DNA of 64,000 bases, taken from assembly GCA_016868585.1 (NCBI GenBank), contig VGGR01000008.1, positions 1 through 64,000 of the forward strand, given 5' to 3'. The position numbers were made by a program, and so were the translations under genes. The DNA is from Bacteroidota bacterium (GTDB lineage: Bacteria > Bacteroidota > Bacteroidia > Chitinophagales > Chitinophagaceae). The first letter of the stretch is position 1; the number at the start of each line of letters is the position of its first letter. The notes under the pieces are model-generated. The model had not been told where the DNA came from. It ran no database searches and saw nothing but the letters and a program-made list of their open reading frames with translations. Shown piece by piece: positions 8,805 through 17,608 of the stretch.

Positions 8805-9455
8805 TCACTGTTGAAGCTTGGTTCCAAATGCCAGGTCCCCGGCATCCCCTAATCCAGGTACAATATAGCTTTTAGCCGTTAGTTCCTCGTCTATATCACC
8901 GCACCAGATATGGGCATGTGGGGCATGGCGCTGTACATATTCAATACCCGTTGTGCATGCAATGGCCACCACCAGGTGAATCGAGCTGGGTTTACCCTGT
9001 GCCTCTAACTCATGAATTGTTTTAATAAGCGAGGCACCGGTTGCTAACATGGGGTCCGCAATGATAAGCACTCGATTAGTTAAGTCCGGGCAAGAAACAT
9101 ATTCCAGGCTAATCTCAAATGTGCCATCCTTGTTATGCTTGCGATAGGCACCGATAAAGGCATTATCCGCTTTGTCAAAGTAGTTGAGTAACCCTTGGTG
9201 TAAGGGTAAGCCGGCTCTTAAAATAGTTGCCAACACGGGCTGTGTTTGCAAAACCTGATGTGTAGCCACTCCCAACGGAGTTTCAACTTTTTTTTGAACC
9301 GACAGAAGCATTTTGCTGATTTCATAGGCCGCCACTTCGCCTATGCGTTCTAAATTTCTTCGAAATCGCATCCGATCTTCTTGTATGGTGATATCTCTGA
9401 TTTCACTAATCCAATTACTGACCAAGGAGTGGTTTTTACAAAGATTAACTAGCAT
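8805..9455 (-). CDS. upp: Uracil phosphoribosyltransferase
   Basis: This cytoplasmic enzyme makes UMP from uracil and PRPP in pyrimidine salvage. Its 216 residues match the family length. The PRPP-binding loop is VLIIADPMLATGASL (near 128-142), and the uracil-binding end contains YIVPGLGDAGDLAFG near 197-211. The substrate loop RAGLPLHQGLLNYF near 80 is also conserved. The gene diverges from anmK across a 55-base gap. Confidence 0.95.
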   Translation of the reverse strand: MLVNLCKNHSLVSNWISEIRDITIQEDRMRFRRNLERIGEVAAYEISKMLLSVQKKVETPLGVATHQVLQTQPVLATILRAGLPLHQGLLNYFDKADNAFIGAYRKHNKDGTFEISLEYVSCPDLTNRVLIIADPMLATGASLIKTIHELEAQGKPSSIHLVVAIACTTGIEYVQRHAPHAHIWCGDIDEELTAKSYIVPGLGDAGDLAFGTKLQQ

Positions 9456-9459
9456 GCGA

Positions 9460-9487
9460 TTTGTTTCGGGTGAACACTTTACTTTTA
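9460..9487 (+). promoter_or_regulatory. Possible promoter of anmK
   Basis: TTTG at 9460-9463 is followed after 16 bases by TACTTTTA at 9480-9487, one base off the -7 consensus TAnnTTTG. The anmK ATG follows 23 bases later. The spacing is a little shorter than usual, so this is tentative. Confidence 0.3.
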
Positions 9488-9510
9488 CCCGCCGAAATTA
9501 ATTTGTTTTT

Positions 9511-10605
9511 ATGGTTTATCACGCATTGGGAATCATGAGTGGCAGTTCGCTGGATGGGCTGGACCTTGTTTTTGCTCATTTTCATGAGCAGGGGGGGCAA
9601 TGGTCATTTGAAATAGAAGCAACTGCCTGCTACAAGTATACTGCCGATTGGGAGAATCTTCTTAAAGAGGCAACCAAATTAGACGCACGGGCGTATTGTC
9701 AGCTTCATGTTGATTATGGTCATTACCTCGGAAAAGAAGTAAACCGGTTTATTGAAGAACATCAGCTTACTTATAAAGTCAGTTTGATTGGGAGCCATGG
9801 ACATACAGTTTTTCATTCACCCTCTGCCGGTTTGACCACACAAATAGGGGAAGGAGCTGCTTTGGCTGCAACAACAGAATTACCAGTTGTAACGGACCTG
9901 CGTACCATGGACCTGGCATGGGGGGGACAGGGAGCACCTTTGGTTCCCATTGGAGAATTACAACTATTTCCCGGTCACTCATTTTTTTTGAATTTAGGAG
10001 GCATTGCCAACATCACACATGCCGCTGATCCAATTGTGGCTTTTGACTGTTGTCCGGCTAATCGGGTACTCAATTTATTGGCTTCACAATTAGGTCAACC
10101 ATATGATCAGGATGGACTGATAGCTGCCAGGGGACAAACAAATACTGCTTTGCTCACAGTGCTGAATGACCACCCGTACTACAAGAAACCCTATCCCAAA
10201 TCACTGGCCAATGAAATAGGTACCGACCATCATTTTCCTTTGTTGATGGCAAGCGGCTCCTCCATTCCTGATCTATTAGCTACCTATACACAGCATATTA
10301 TTGACCAGATTGGTCAGTCTGCTCAACTATTGGTTTCTCAAGCAGCGGGGGCAGAAAAAAAGTGTTTGGTTACCGGTGGTGGCGCCTTTAATGCACATCT
10401 GATCAAAGGCTTAGAAAGTGCTTTTCACAAACTGGGAATTTCGCTGGAACTGCCAAGCCCAGACTTGATTAATTATAAGGAAGCCTTGATCATGGCTTTT
10501 CTGGCCGTACTACGCTGGAGACAAGAATACACGGTAATTCCATCAGTAACGGGTGCTCGCAAAGCCAGTATTGGTGGTGCGCTTTGGAATGGTCAGGAAG
10601 CTTGA
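9511..10605 (+). CDS. anmK: Anhydro-N-acetylmuramic acid kinase
   Basis: AnmK opens the 1,6-anhydro ring of anhydroMurNAc and phosphorylates it, recycling peptidoglycan sugars released during growth. At 364 residues it is full length. The N-terminal ATP-binding signature GIMSGSSLDGLDL is diagnostic. LNLGGIANITH near 165, with FDCCPANRVLN shortly after, and VTGGGAFNAHLI near 290 are the other conserved blocks of this ASKHA-fold kinase. Its end overlaps the end of the converging desaturase gene by 13 bases. Confidence 0.95.
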   Translation: MVYHALGIMSGSSLDGLDLVFAHFHEQGGQWSFEIEATACYKYTADWENLLKEATKLDARAYCQLHVDYGHYLGKEVNRFIEEHQLTYKVSLIGSHGHTVFHSPSAGLTTQIGEGAALAATTELPVVTDLRTMDLAWGGQGAPLVPIGELQLFPGHSFFLNLGGIANITHAADPIVAFDCCPANRVLNLLASQLGQPYDQDGLIAARGQTNTALLTVLNDHPYYKKPYPKSLANEIGTDHHFPLLMASGSSIPDLLATYTQHIIDQIGQSAQLLVSQAAGAEKKCLVTGGGAFNAHLIKGLESAFHKLGISLELPSPDLINYKEALIMAFLAVLRWRQEYTVIPSVTGARKASIGGALWNGQEA

Positions 10606-11648
10606 GTGAATAAAGGCCGCGTGCGTGATTTCAATAGTGTTATCGCTTCCTCCTTGCTTGTAAACATATGATCAATATTGACCAATCGGTCCGCCAGCTT
10701 ATCGTACCGTTTTGTCATTAACCAAATGAAAATATGCAGATAGTGTATGCCTTCAAATGTGAAAATTTTCTTTTCGGCTAAATCACTTTTTACACGTAAA
10801 AACTCATTTGGCAGATCGGTATAGTGCATTGCGGGACGGTCATGATGAATGACATGATACCCATCGTTCCAGCAAATATGGTTGTAGTTGGTGTTAATAC
10901 AGTTGATCGTATTTTTCTCAAAATCCTGAGGATCCACAAATGCATGTTGAGCCCAATTGCCAAGCATCATCACTACGCGAGCAAAGAAAAATGGAATGAC
11001 AAATACAAACAGGGCAGCTTTTGCATTGAGGTTATAGAGTACAATACAGGCAATATAAAACGCAAATTCTCCAGCGGTCAAGCGCATGTAGAAGCGTTTT
11101 CTGTTTCTGGAAAAAAAATACAGAAACGTATCTCGGAAGCCCAGAAATAAAAAGCGGGATACATAGCAAATAAAACCCCATAGCGAATCGCGGCGATAAC
11201 GTAAGGTGCTGCTGGCATCGTTCTCCATATTATTTTCCACATGATGCATCCCCATATGATGTGCAAAATAGGTTTCAGGCGTATGACCAAAAAACGGACA
11301 AACCACCCAAATGACCCAGTGCTGCAAAAAAGCAACTTCTTTTTTGAATAAACGGCGATGAACAATACAATGAAGCATCAGTCCAAACCGACCTTTAAAA
11401 TAAAGTTGAGAAATATAGAAGTAGGGAATGTAGGCCAACCACCAATAGACTCCTTGTAAAAGGGGAGTAAAAAGTAGAACAGCTACAGGTAGAACCAACA
11501 GATGAATGCCAGTTAGCAAATGAATAAAGGGTAGATCTCTTTTATCATTAATGTAAGACAGCCAGCATTTTTCGTAAGCAGTCAAGCGTTCAGGCAACCG
11601 ATAAACGGGGTCGTTGATGACTGTTAGTTTTCGCATAATAACAATCAT
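10593..11648 (-). CDS. Fatty acid desaturase family membrane protein
   Basis: This is a 351-residue membrane di-iron enzyme of the fatty acid desaturase/hydroxylase superfamily. Three histidine boxes are readable: HCIVH (93-97), HHMGMHH (130-136) and HVIHH near 264. Hydrophobic segments flank them near 45-80, 108-122 and 190-220. It probably acts on acyl lipids, but whether it desaturates or hydroxylates, and where, cannot be told. The start could also be the Met at residue 5. It lies 20 bases downstream of the GH109-like gene on the same strand. Confidence 0.85.
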   Translation of the reverse strand: MIVIMRKLTVINDPVYRLPERLTAYEKCWLSYINDKRDLPFIHLLTGIHLLVLPVAVLLFTPLLQGVYWWLAYIPYFYISQLYFKGRFGLMLHCIVHRRLFKKEVAFLQHWVIWVVCPFFGHTPETYFAHHMGMHHVENNMENDASSTLRYRRDSLWGFICYVSRFLFLGFRDTFLYFFSRNRKRFYMRLTAGEFAFYIACIVLYNLNAKAALFVFVIPFFFARVVMMLGNWAQHAFVDPQDFEKNTINCINTNYNHICWNDGYHVIHHDRPAMHYTDLPNEFLRVKSDLAEKKIFTFEGIHYLHIFIWLMTKRYDKLADRLVNIDHMFTSKEEAITLLKSRTRPLFTQAS

Positions 11649-11667
11649 TAAAGTTACACCCTTCTTC

Positions 11668-13107
11668 CTACATCTTTAGCGTAGGTTTGCTAGTGCGCAC
11701 ACCTGTAGTGGCCCCACCCTCCAGCGTAAGATTGACCGGTTGATTTTTTTTCCAATTACCTCTTGTAAAATCGGGAATGTCTACAGTGCGTGATCTTTTC
11801 TGCGTGGAAAGAACACTTAAGGGAACAATACTGCTCCAAGATGCGGCATCATAAACATCCTGATCAAGGGGTAGGCCGTTTCTTAAGCAATCGATCAATC
11901 TCCAATCCATAATAAAGTCCATACCCCCATGTCCGCCTACTTCTTTGGCAATAGCACCAATATGTTTGACAATAGGAAGCGTATATTTTTCTTCCAATGA
12001 TTTCAGTTCTTCCGGTTTAACCCAGTTATGTCCAAAAGCAATTTTCGCAGGGCCAGGCCATTTTTGCGCCACTCCTTTGGTTCCGCTAACAAGATGAATT
12101 CGGGAGTAGGGGCGGGGTGTTGATACATCGTGTTGGATCAAAATAGTTTTTCCTTTCACTGTACGGATCGCCGTGTTGTTCATATTTCCACGATAGGTTT
12201 TCCCCACATACGGTTCAAAGAAATGGTCTTTGGCTGCCATCTCTGCAGCTAAGGGAGCCAGGCTAAAATCTCCAGTACTCATACTAACCAGATGCTCCAT
12301 CAGGTCACCGCGATTGATATTCATGCATTGCGCAACAGGGCCCAATCCGTGCGTGGGGTAAAGACTTCCATTCTTCCCCATATTCTCTTTGAGGCGCCAC
12401 ATATCTGCATAAGCCTTTTTGTTAAAAAGCCATCCGGTAGAAAGATCATGTATGTAAGCGCCTTCTGCATGTACAATATCGCCAAACAAGCCTTGTCGGC
12501 TCATATTTAAAGTGAGCAACTCAAAAAAGTCATAGCAGCAGTTCTCGAGCATCATGCAGTGACGCTTTGTTTTTTCCGAAGTGGCAACGAGTTCCCAGCA
12601 CTGTTCCAGAGTTAACGCAGCAGGTACCTCAGTGGCTGCATGTTTGCCATTTTTCATTGCATACACGGCCATGGGCGTATGCAAGGACCAAGGGGTAACG
12701 ATGTATACCAGATCAACATCGTTGGATTCGCAAAGCGCTTTCCATCCTTCCTCTCCGCTATATTCTTGTGCTTTTGGTCGATTGACGGCTGCCAAAGTTT
12801 TTTGTGCTCCCGCAATCTTATCCGAATATTTATCACAGACCGCTACGATCTCAACCCCATCGATATAAGCTAATCTTCCAACTGCATCAGATCCTCGCAT
12901 GCCTAACCCCACGATTCCAATACGTACTAAATCCAACTTTGGTGCAGCGTAACCACTCATATTAAAACCGGGTGGTTGTTCAAGCATTTGTGCGGAACGG
13001 GCCAACGCTTCCTTGGTGGGGGCAGTAGCAAAAGCAGGTAAGCCCGTAACTAATGCAGAACCACCAAGGGCCATCTTGCGAATAAAATCTCTTCTGGGCG
13101 TAGACAT
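11668..13107 (-). CDS. Gfo/Idh/MocA family protein, GH109-like, Tat-exported
   Basis: This 479-residue protein starts with a twin-arginine signal (RRDFIRK, residues 5-11) and a hydrophobic stretch ending near 28, so it is probably exported folded with its cofactor. A Rossmann dinucleotide fold follows, with GIVGLGMRGSD near 64 and EVPAALTLEQCWE near 159. The overall match is to the GH109 group, NAD-dependent enzymes that include alpha-N-acetylgalactosaminidases. The activity in this organism is inferred only from that resemblance. Other Gfo/Idh/MocA oxidoreductase activities remain possible. It lies 10 bases downstream of trmD. Confidence 0.85.
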   Translation of the reverse strand: MSTPRRDFIRKMALGGSALVTGLPAFATAPTKEALARSAQMLEQPPGFNMSGYAAPKLDLVRIGIVGLGMRGSDAVGRLAYIDGVEIVAVCDKYSDKIAGAQKTLAAVNRPKAQEYSGEEGWKALCESNDVDLVYIVTPWSLHTPMAVYAMKNGKHAATEVPAALTLEQCWELVATSEKTKRHCMMLENCCYDFFELLTLNMSRQGLFGDIVHAEGAYIHDLSTGWLFNKKAYADMWRLKENMGKNGSLYPTHGLGPVAQCMNINRGDLMEHLVSMSTGDFSLAPLAAEMAAKDHFFEPYVGKTYRGNMNNTAIRTVKGKTILIQHDVSTPRPYSRIHLVSGTKGVAQKWPGPAKIAFGHNWVKPEELKSLEEKYTLPIVKHIGAIAKEVGGHGGMDFIMDWRLIDCLRNGLPLDQDVYDAASWSSIVPLSVLSTQKRSRTVDIPDFTRGNWKKNQPVNLTLEGGATTGVRTSKPTLKM

Positions 13108-13117
13108 ACTTCTAAAT

Positions 13118-13795
13118 TTAATCTTTCAATAGATCAGGTCTTCTTTCTTTTGTTCTTCTCAACGCTTCTTCATAGCGCCATTCTTCAATTTTTTTATGGT
13201 TGCCACTTAATAAAATATCAGGTACTCTCCAACCTCTGAACTCTTCTGGTCGGGTATAAACGGGAGGAGATAGTAGATTATCCTGGAACGAATCTGTTAG
13301 CGCCGAAGTTTCGTCATTCAATACTCCTGGAATTAACCTTCCAATGGCATCTACTAAGATGGCTGCGGGCAACTCACCTCCGCTTAATACGTAATCTCCA
13401 ATTGAGATTTCGCGTGTCACATATTGTGCTCTGATTCGTTCGTCAATCCCTTTGTAGTGACCGCAGATCAATAAAAGATTTTGTTGTAACGAAAGTTGGT
13501 TGACGCGAGATTGCGTTAACCTTTCTCCATCGGGGGTTAAGTAAATGATCTCGTCGTATTTTCTATTGGCTGCCAATGCATCAATGGCATTAGCCAATGG
13601 TTGGCACATCATGACCATGCCGGCGCCTCCGCCATATTGGTAATCATCTACCTGGCCATATTCATTTACAGCCCATTGTCTGAGTGAGTGCACTTCAATA
13701 GCGAGCAGGCCTTTTTCTTGTGCCCGTTTCATCATACTATGTTGCAAGGGACCTTCCAGCAGTCCGGGCAGTAGGGTTATAATGTCAATGTGCAT
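13118..13795 (-). CDS. trmD: tRNA (guanine37-N1)-methyltransferase
   Basis: TrmD methylates G37 next to the anticodon and prevents +1 frameshifting. The 225 residues include the knotted SPOUT-fold blocks [12 protein letters not shown] near 58, [14 protein letters not shown] near 108 and [14 protein letters not shown] near 130. The start is supported by a perfect -7 box four bases upstream. In many bacteria trmD follows rimM directly. Here an M20 peptidase and dinB lie between them. Confidence 0.97.
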   Translation of the reverse strand: MHIDIITLLPGLLEGPLQHSMMKRAQEKGLLAIEVHSLRQWAVNEYGQVDDYQYGGGAGMVMMCQPLANAIDALAANRKYDEIIYLTPDGERLTQSRVNQLSLQQNLLLICGHYKGIDERIRAQYVTREISIGDYVLSGGELPAAILVDAIGRLIPGVLNDETSALTDSFQDNLLSPPVYTRPEEFRGWRVPDILLSGNHKKIEEWRYEEALRRTKERRPDLLKD

Positions 13796-13799
13796 GGTA

Positions 13800-13807
13800 C
13801 AAATATA
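13800..13807 (-). promoter_or_regulatory. -7 promoter box of trmD (TATATTTG)
   Basis: The minus strand reads TATATTTG and ends four bases before the trmD ATG, the same spacing as at dut, rlmN and mnmE. A leaderless transcript is expected. This suggests trmD is not dependent on the upstream rpsP-rimM transcript. Confidence 0.6.
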
Positions 13808-13830
13808 ACCTACTCTTTTTTTAACAAGGA

Positions 13831-15201
13831 TCAGAAAAGTGCAGCAAAATACTGGTGGAAGTAGGGAATGGTTTCAATGCCTTTAAAATAATGCTCAATA
13901 TTATACTTCTCATTGGGGCTATGTAAATTATCGTTATCTAATCCAAAGCCCATAAAAACTATTTTGATGCCCAGCTCTTTCTCCAGAATGGAACAGATAG
14001 GAATACTGCCCCCACACCGAACAGGAATGGGCGTTTTTCCAAAGGTGGTTTGAATTGCTTTTGCTGCAGCCTGGTACCCCTTACTATCAATGGGAGTCAT
14101 ATAAGGTTCGCCACCATGATGGAGGGATGCTTTTACTTGCACACTTGCCGGAGCAATGGATTGGAAATACTGGATTAATTTTTGTGTAATGGTTGCTGCG
14201 GATTGATTAGGGACCAATCGAGCAGAAATTTTTGCATAGGCCTTTGAGGGTAATACTGTTTTTGCTCCTTCTCCCGTATATCCACCCCAAATTCCATTTA
14301 CTTCAATTGTGGGTCGGATGCCGGTGCGTTCATATGTCGAAAAACCCTTTTCGCCCCATAATTCTTGAATACCTAATTCTTCTTTATATGCCTTTTCATC
14401 AAAGGGTGCTTTATTAATTAACGCACGCTCCGCGGCACTGGCTTCTATTACATCATCATAAAAACCTGGTATGGTGATGTGATTGTTATGGTCGTGGCAA
14501 CTGGCAATCATTTTGGCCAATATGGTTATGGGATTAGCAACAGCTCCTCCATAGGTGCCACTATGTAAATCCCGATTAGCACCCGTGACTTCTATCTCAA
14601 TATAACTAAGTCCTCGTACGCCGGTATCCAGGGAAGGGGTATCAAAACTTAGCATGGCAGAATCACTGATCAATATCACATCCGCTTTTAATAGTTCTTT
14701 ATGTTTTACCACAAAATTGCCCAGATTGGGAGATCCCACTTCTTCTTCGCCCTCAATTAAAAATTTGATATTGGTGCATAGTGTTTGTGTCTGGTTCATC
14801 AATTCTAATGCTTTCACATGCATATAGAATTGGCCTTTGTCGTCTGCCGAGCCGCGTGCAAATACTTTTCCGTCTTTGATCACTGGTTCAAAGGGTCCGC
14901 TATGCCATAATTCCAATGGATCGGCAGGTTGAACGTCGTAATGGCCATATACCAAAACAGTAGGTGCTTGTTGGGCGATTATTTTTTCTCCGTAAACAAC
15001 GGGGTAACCTTCGGTTGGCATCACGGCTGCATGGTCACATCCGGCATCCAACAAACTTTTTTTAACGGCGTCGGCGCAATGAAACATGTCTGCTTTGTGT
15101 GTTGATTTTGCGCTGATCGATGGTATTTTCAAGAGGTCGATCATCTCATGCAAAAAGCGTTCTTGATTTTTTTCCTGATAAGATTTCCAGACAGCAGACA
15201 T
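13831..15201 (-). CDS. M20 family dipeptidase
   Basis: This 456-residue cytoplasmic metallopeptidase belongs to the M20 family (carnosinase/CNDP-like dipeptidases). [10 protein letters not shown] near 85 carries the first zinc His and the catalytic Asp. The bridging Asp is in [10 protein letters not shown] near 115, the catalytic Glu pair in [12 protein letters not shown] near 150, and a further ligand in SDSAMLS near 180. The dimerisation lid spans roughly 190-350. The start at 15201 is preferred over an upstream in-frame Met at 15231, because the -7 box at 15229-15236 would place the longer start before the transcript begins. Confidence 0.93.
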   Translation of the reverse strand: MSAVWKSYQEKNQERFLHEMIDLLKIPSISAKSTHKADMFHCADAVKKSLLDAGCDHAAVMPTEGYPVVYGEKIIAQQAPTVLVYGHYDVQPADPLELWHSGPFEPVIKDGKVFARGSADDKGQFYMHVKALELMNQTQTLCTNIKFLIEGEEEVGSPNLGNFVVKHKELLKADVILISDSAMLSFDTPSLDTGVRGLSYIEIEVTGANRDLHSGTYGGAVANPITILAKMIASCHDHNNHITIPGFYDDVIEASAAERALINKAPFDEKAYKEELGIQELWGEKGFSTYERTGIRPTIEVNGIWGGYTGEGAKTVLPSKAYAKISARLVPNQSAATITQKLIQYFQSIAPASVQVKASLHHGGEPYMTPIDSKGYQAAAKAIQTTFGKTPIPVRCGGSIPICSILEKELGIKIVFMGFGLDNDNLHSPNEKYNIEHYFKGIETIPYFHQYFAALF

Positions 15202-15228
15202 GGTATTTATTTGTTGATAATTGAAAAG

Positions 15229-15236
15229 CAAAAATA
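15229..15236 (-). promoter_or_regulatory. -7 promoter box of the M20 peptidase gene (TATTTTTG)
   Basis: The minus strand reads TATTTTTG, an exact TAnnTTTG match, 27 bases before the chosen ATG at 15201. It lies in the short gap after dinB. Confidence 0.45.
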
Positions 15237-16427
15237 CTAATTGTTTGGAGTCTTACCCTCTGCTGTTTTACCTTCCTGAAGGGGTAAAATGCCAGCCTTT
15301 GTAAGGGTGTTTTTCCCAAATCGATTATTCAATTGATCAACCGCTTGATAGAGTTGAAGTTTTTCTGCAGCCTGGTCAAACAAACTCATCTGTAGCGAGA
15401 GCGGAACCAGTTGACTGCACCTCACACCAAGCAGTCTTACTTTTCTTCCCTTTTGATAAAGTTCCGTAAATAATTGTTTTGCTTTTTCAGCGAAAACATC
15501 ATCCAGCGCAGTATAGTCAAATGTTCCCTGTTTAGCGTTTACCTCAAAGTCCTGGTATTTTATTTTTACCGCTATACACCCGGACATTTTTTCCTCTGCG
15601 CGCACTGCAGCCGCAGTTTCTTCCACCAACTGAAGCAGCTGTTGCGTCAAGAAATTGAGATCCTGGCTATCCTCCTCAAATGTTCTTTCGTGACTCACAC
15701 TTTTTTGTTCCCAATCTGTACTTATGGTAGTACTTCCAATGCCTTGCGCTTTTTCCCATAGTGATTCTCCCCACTTTCCAAGATACGAGACTAACAACTC
15801 TACGGGCGTTTTGGCAAGGTCCTCAATATAGTACAAGCCCTTGCTTCTTAACAACACCGCAGTTTGTTGACCCACTCCGTTTATTTTATCAATGGGTAAT
15901 GGCCACAAAAATTCTTTTTCTTTTCCGGGAGGCACCGCTAAAAATCCATTTGGTTTGGCTTCGTTGGTGGCCATCTTAGCAATGTATCGTGCAGTAGCCA
16001 GCCCACAGGAAATGGGGAGCCCTGTTTTTTCAGTAATATGTTGTCTTAAGGATTGGGCAAATGCAGTCACTCCAAAAAATCGGTCCATGCCTGTGAGGTC
16101 TATATAAAATTCATCTATGCTGGCTTTTTCGAACAAAGGAACTTTTGCGGCAATTAAATCGGTAACCCATCTTGAATAATGGCTGTATTGTTTTGGGCTG
16201 GCATTGGTGATGATGGCTTGCGGGCAAAGTTTCAATGCTTGTTTGGTGGGCATGGCCGAATGAATACCAAACTTTCTGGCCTCATAACTACAAGCAGCCA
16301 CTACGCCTCGATCACCCCCGCCAACAATTACTGGTTTTCCTTTTAGGGATGGATTGTGAATCATTTCAACAGAAACAAAAAAGGAATCCAGATCTAAGTG
16401 TGCAATATGACTAACGGGGGCTGACAT
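15237..16427 (-). CDS. dinB: DNA polymerase IV (Y-family)
   Basis: This is a 396-residue translesion DNA polymerase. The catalytic metal-binding residues are in HLDLDSFFVSVE near residue 12 and ASIDEFYIDLTG near 103. The thumb helix-hairpin-helix block is INGVGQQTAVLLRSKG near 185, and the little-finger domain spans about 240-350. It has no recognisable beta-clamp motif that I can state with confidence. It starts eight bases after rimM ends, so it is probably transcribed with rimM, inside what is elsewhere a ribosomal-protein operon. Confidence 0.95.
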   Translation of the reverse strand: MSAPVSHIAHLDLDSFFVSVEMIHNPSLKGKPVIVGGGDRGVVAACSYEARKFGIHSAMPTKQALKLCPQAIITNASPKQYSHYSRWVTDLIAAKVPLFEKASIDEFYIDLTGMDRFFGVTAFAQSLRQHITEKTGLPISCGLATARYIAKMATNEAKPNGFLAVPPGKEKEFLWPLPIDKINGVGQQTAVLLRSKGLYYIEDLAKTPVELLVSYLGKWGESLWEKAQGIGSTTISTDWEQKSVSHERTFEEDSQDLNFLTQQLLQLVEETAAAVRAEEKMSGCIAVKIKYQDFEVNAKQGTFDYTALDDVFAEKAKQLFTELYQKGRKVRLLGVRCSQLVPLSLQMSLFDQAAEKLQLYQAVDQLNNRFGKNTLTKAGILPLQEGKTAEGKTPNN

Positions 16428-16434
16428 GAATAAA

Positions 16435-16953
16435 TCAGGACAAGTAGATGTCTAATAAGCCATCTGGAAGCCGTACAATTACTTTTTTTGCAGCATGATC
16501 AATTGAAAGTAAAGTATCCTCGTGCAAGGGTATCAGTACTTCCTGTTCTTGAATAAATACTTTGCAAAGGAGTTGTTGTGGCTGCTCAATCACCTCAGTA
16601 ATGGCGCCAATTTCTTTTCCATTCTCCACAATCTGATACCCCAATAAATTTGCAGGTGCATTTTTACTGGCCAATTGATGGTAGCGTCCCTCAGGTATCC
16701 AAACTGCTTGGGATACAAGTTGCTGCGCTCTTTCTCTGGTTTTAATACCTTCCAAGGTAATAAAAACGGAGTTGGCTGTTTTTTTTCTGCTGGTTGATAT
16801 AAAATAGGGTAGCATTGCTTTTTTATGATCTTCTATAAAAAGCATCTCCACTTTTTTAAGCGATGTTGCTTTGCCTAATGTATGCTCAAGTAGCAGCTCA
16901 CCTGTTAACCCGTGTGCACTGATGATTTTACCCAATTTTAAATATGCGCCCAT
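16435..16953 (-). CDS. rimM: 16S rRNA processing protein RimM
   Basis: RimM is a maturation factor for the 30S head domain that binds ribosomal protein S19. The 172 residues show the N-terminal beta-barrel signature KLGKIISAHGLTGELLLE and the C-terminal PRC-barrel with IPLHEDTLLSIDHAAKKV near 140-157. The start at 16953 (MGAYLKLG) fits the family. A Met three codons upstream is possible. A strong terminator separates it from rpsP upstream, so it needs read-through or its own promoter. Confidence 0.93.
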   Translation of the reverse strand: MGAYLKLGKIISAHGLTGELLLEHTLGKATSLKKVEMLFIEDHKKAMLPYFISTSRKKTANSVFITLEGIKTRERAQQLVSQAVWIPEGRYHQLASKNAPANLLGYQIVENGKEIGAITEVIEQPQQLLCKVFIQEQEVLIPLHEDTLLSIDHAAKKVIVRLPDGLLDIYLS

Positions 16954-16982
16954 CAGTTGCAAAGCAAATCAATAAAGTGGAG

Positions 16983-17014
16983 CAAAAAAAATCCCGATGC
17001 GAGTTACATCGGGA
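16983..17014 (-). terminator. Intrinsic terminator/attenuator between rpsP and rimM
   Basis: On the minus strand an 8-base-pair stem TCCCGATG/CATCGGGA with a 7-base loop is followed at once by eight T residues. It lies 24 bases after the rpsP stop and 30 bases before the rimM start. It would end most rpsP transcripts before rimM. Confidence 0.85.
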
Positions 17015-17037
17015 CCCTAATAAAATCATTAACAAAG

Positions 17038-17526
17038 TTATGCTTCTTCTCCACCAGCTTCTTCAGCGGCAGGAGCCTCTTCTTGGGCAGGGGCAGCATT
17101 GGCCGCTTTTTTAGCTGCGACTTCAGCAAGAACTGCCTGACGATTTTCTTGGCGTTTGCGCTGGTTATTTTGGTTTCTTTTTATGAGTTGCTGATCATGT
17201 TGAGCGGTCCACTCGGTGAATTTCTGCATAGCGACAGCTTCGTCAAATAGTCCCAGACTTACTCCACGGAGCAAATGCTTGAGATAGAGTACTCCTTTGA
17301 AACTGAGGATACGACGTACCGTATCAGTTGGGGTAGCACCTTTGTTAAGCCATTCCAATGCTTTTTGACGATCTAACTGGACGGTAGCCGGAATTGTAAG
17401 TGGGTTGTAAGTGCCCAACTTTTGAATGAACTTACCATCGCGGGGAGAACGGGAATCGGCTACTACGATAAAATAGAATGGTCTTTTTTTAGACCCTTGT
17501 CTTTGAAGACGAATTTTGGCTGACAT
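17038..17526 (-). CDS. rpsP: 30S ribosomal protein S16 with C-terminal extension
   Basis: This is a structural protein of the small ribosomal subunit. The conserved S16 core is the first 80 or so residues, beginning [19 protein letters not shown] and including [18 protein letters not shown]. The rest, to 162 residues, is a lysine/glutamine-rich and then Ala/Glu-rich tail ending EEAGGEEA, as in other Bacteroidota. The start at 17526 matches the family. An open frame extends 17 codons further upstream but runs through the leader hairpin and almost to the promoter box. Confidence 0.97.
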   Translation of the reverse strand: MSAKIRLQRQGSKKRPFYFIVVADSRSPRDGKFIQKLGTYNPLTIPATVQLDRQKALEWLNKGATPTDTVRRILSFKGVLYLKHLLRGVSLGLFDEAVAMQKFTEWTAQHDQQLIKRNQNNQRKRQENRQAVLAEVAAKKAANAAPAQEEAPAAEEAGGEEA

Positions 17527-17554
17527 AAATAAAAATTTAACAGCGTTAAACAAT

Positions 17555-17572
17555 ACCCGGTAAAAACCGGGT
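17555..17572 (-). promoter_or_regulatory. Hairpin at the 5' end of the rpsP leader
   Basis: ACCCGG and CCGGGT form a perfect 6-base-pair stem with a 6-base A/T loop. It begins two bases after the -7 box, so it would sit at the extreme 5' end of the rpsP mRNA. It has no T-run and is not a clear terminator for ffh. It may stabilise the transcript or take part in regulation. Confidence 0.4.
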
Positions 17573-17574
17573 TG

Positions 17575-17582
17575 CAAACATA
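17575..17582 (-). promoter_or_regulatory. -7 promoter box of rpsP (TATGTTTG)
   Basis: The minus strand reads TATGTTTG, an exact TAnnTTTG match, in the 82-base gap between ffh and rpsP. The rpsP leader would be about 45 bases and would include the ACCCGG hairpin. Confidence 0.5.
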
Positions 17583-17608
17583 GGGCAAAATTCTTGTTTT
17601 TCCCGTAT

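Noticed and set aside
17527-17577. Longer N-terminus for ribosomal protein S16
   Set aside because: S16 proteins begin at or near MSAKIRL. The upstream part overlaps the leader hairpin and reaches the promoter box.
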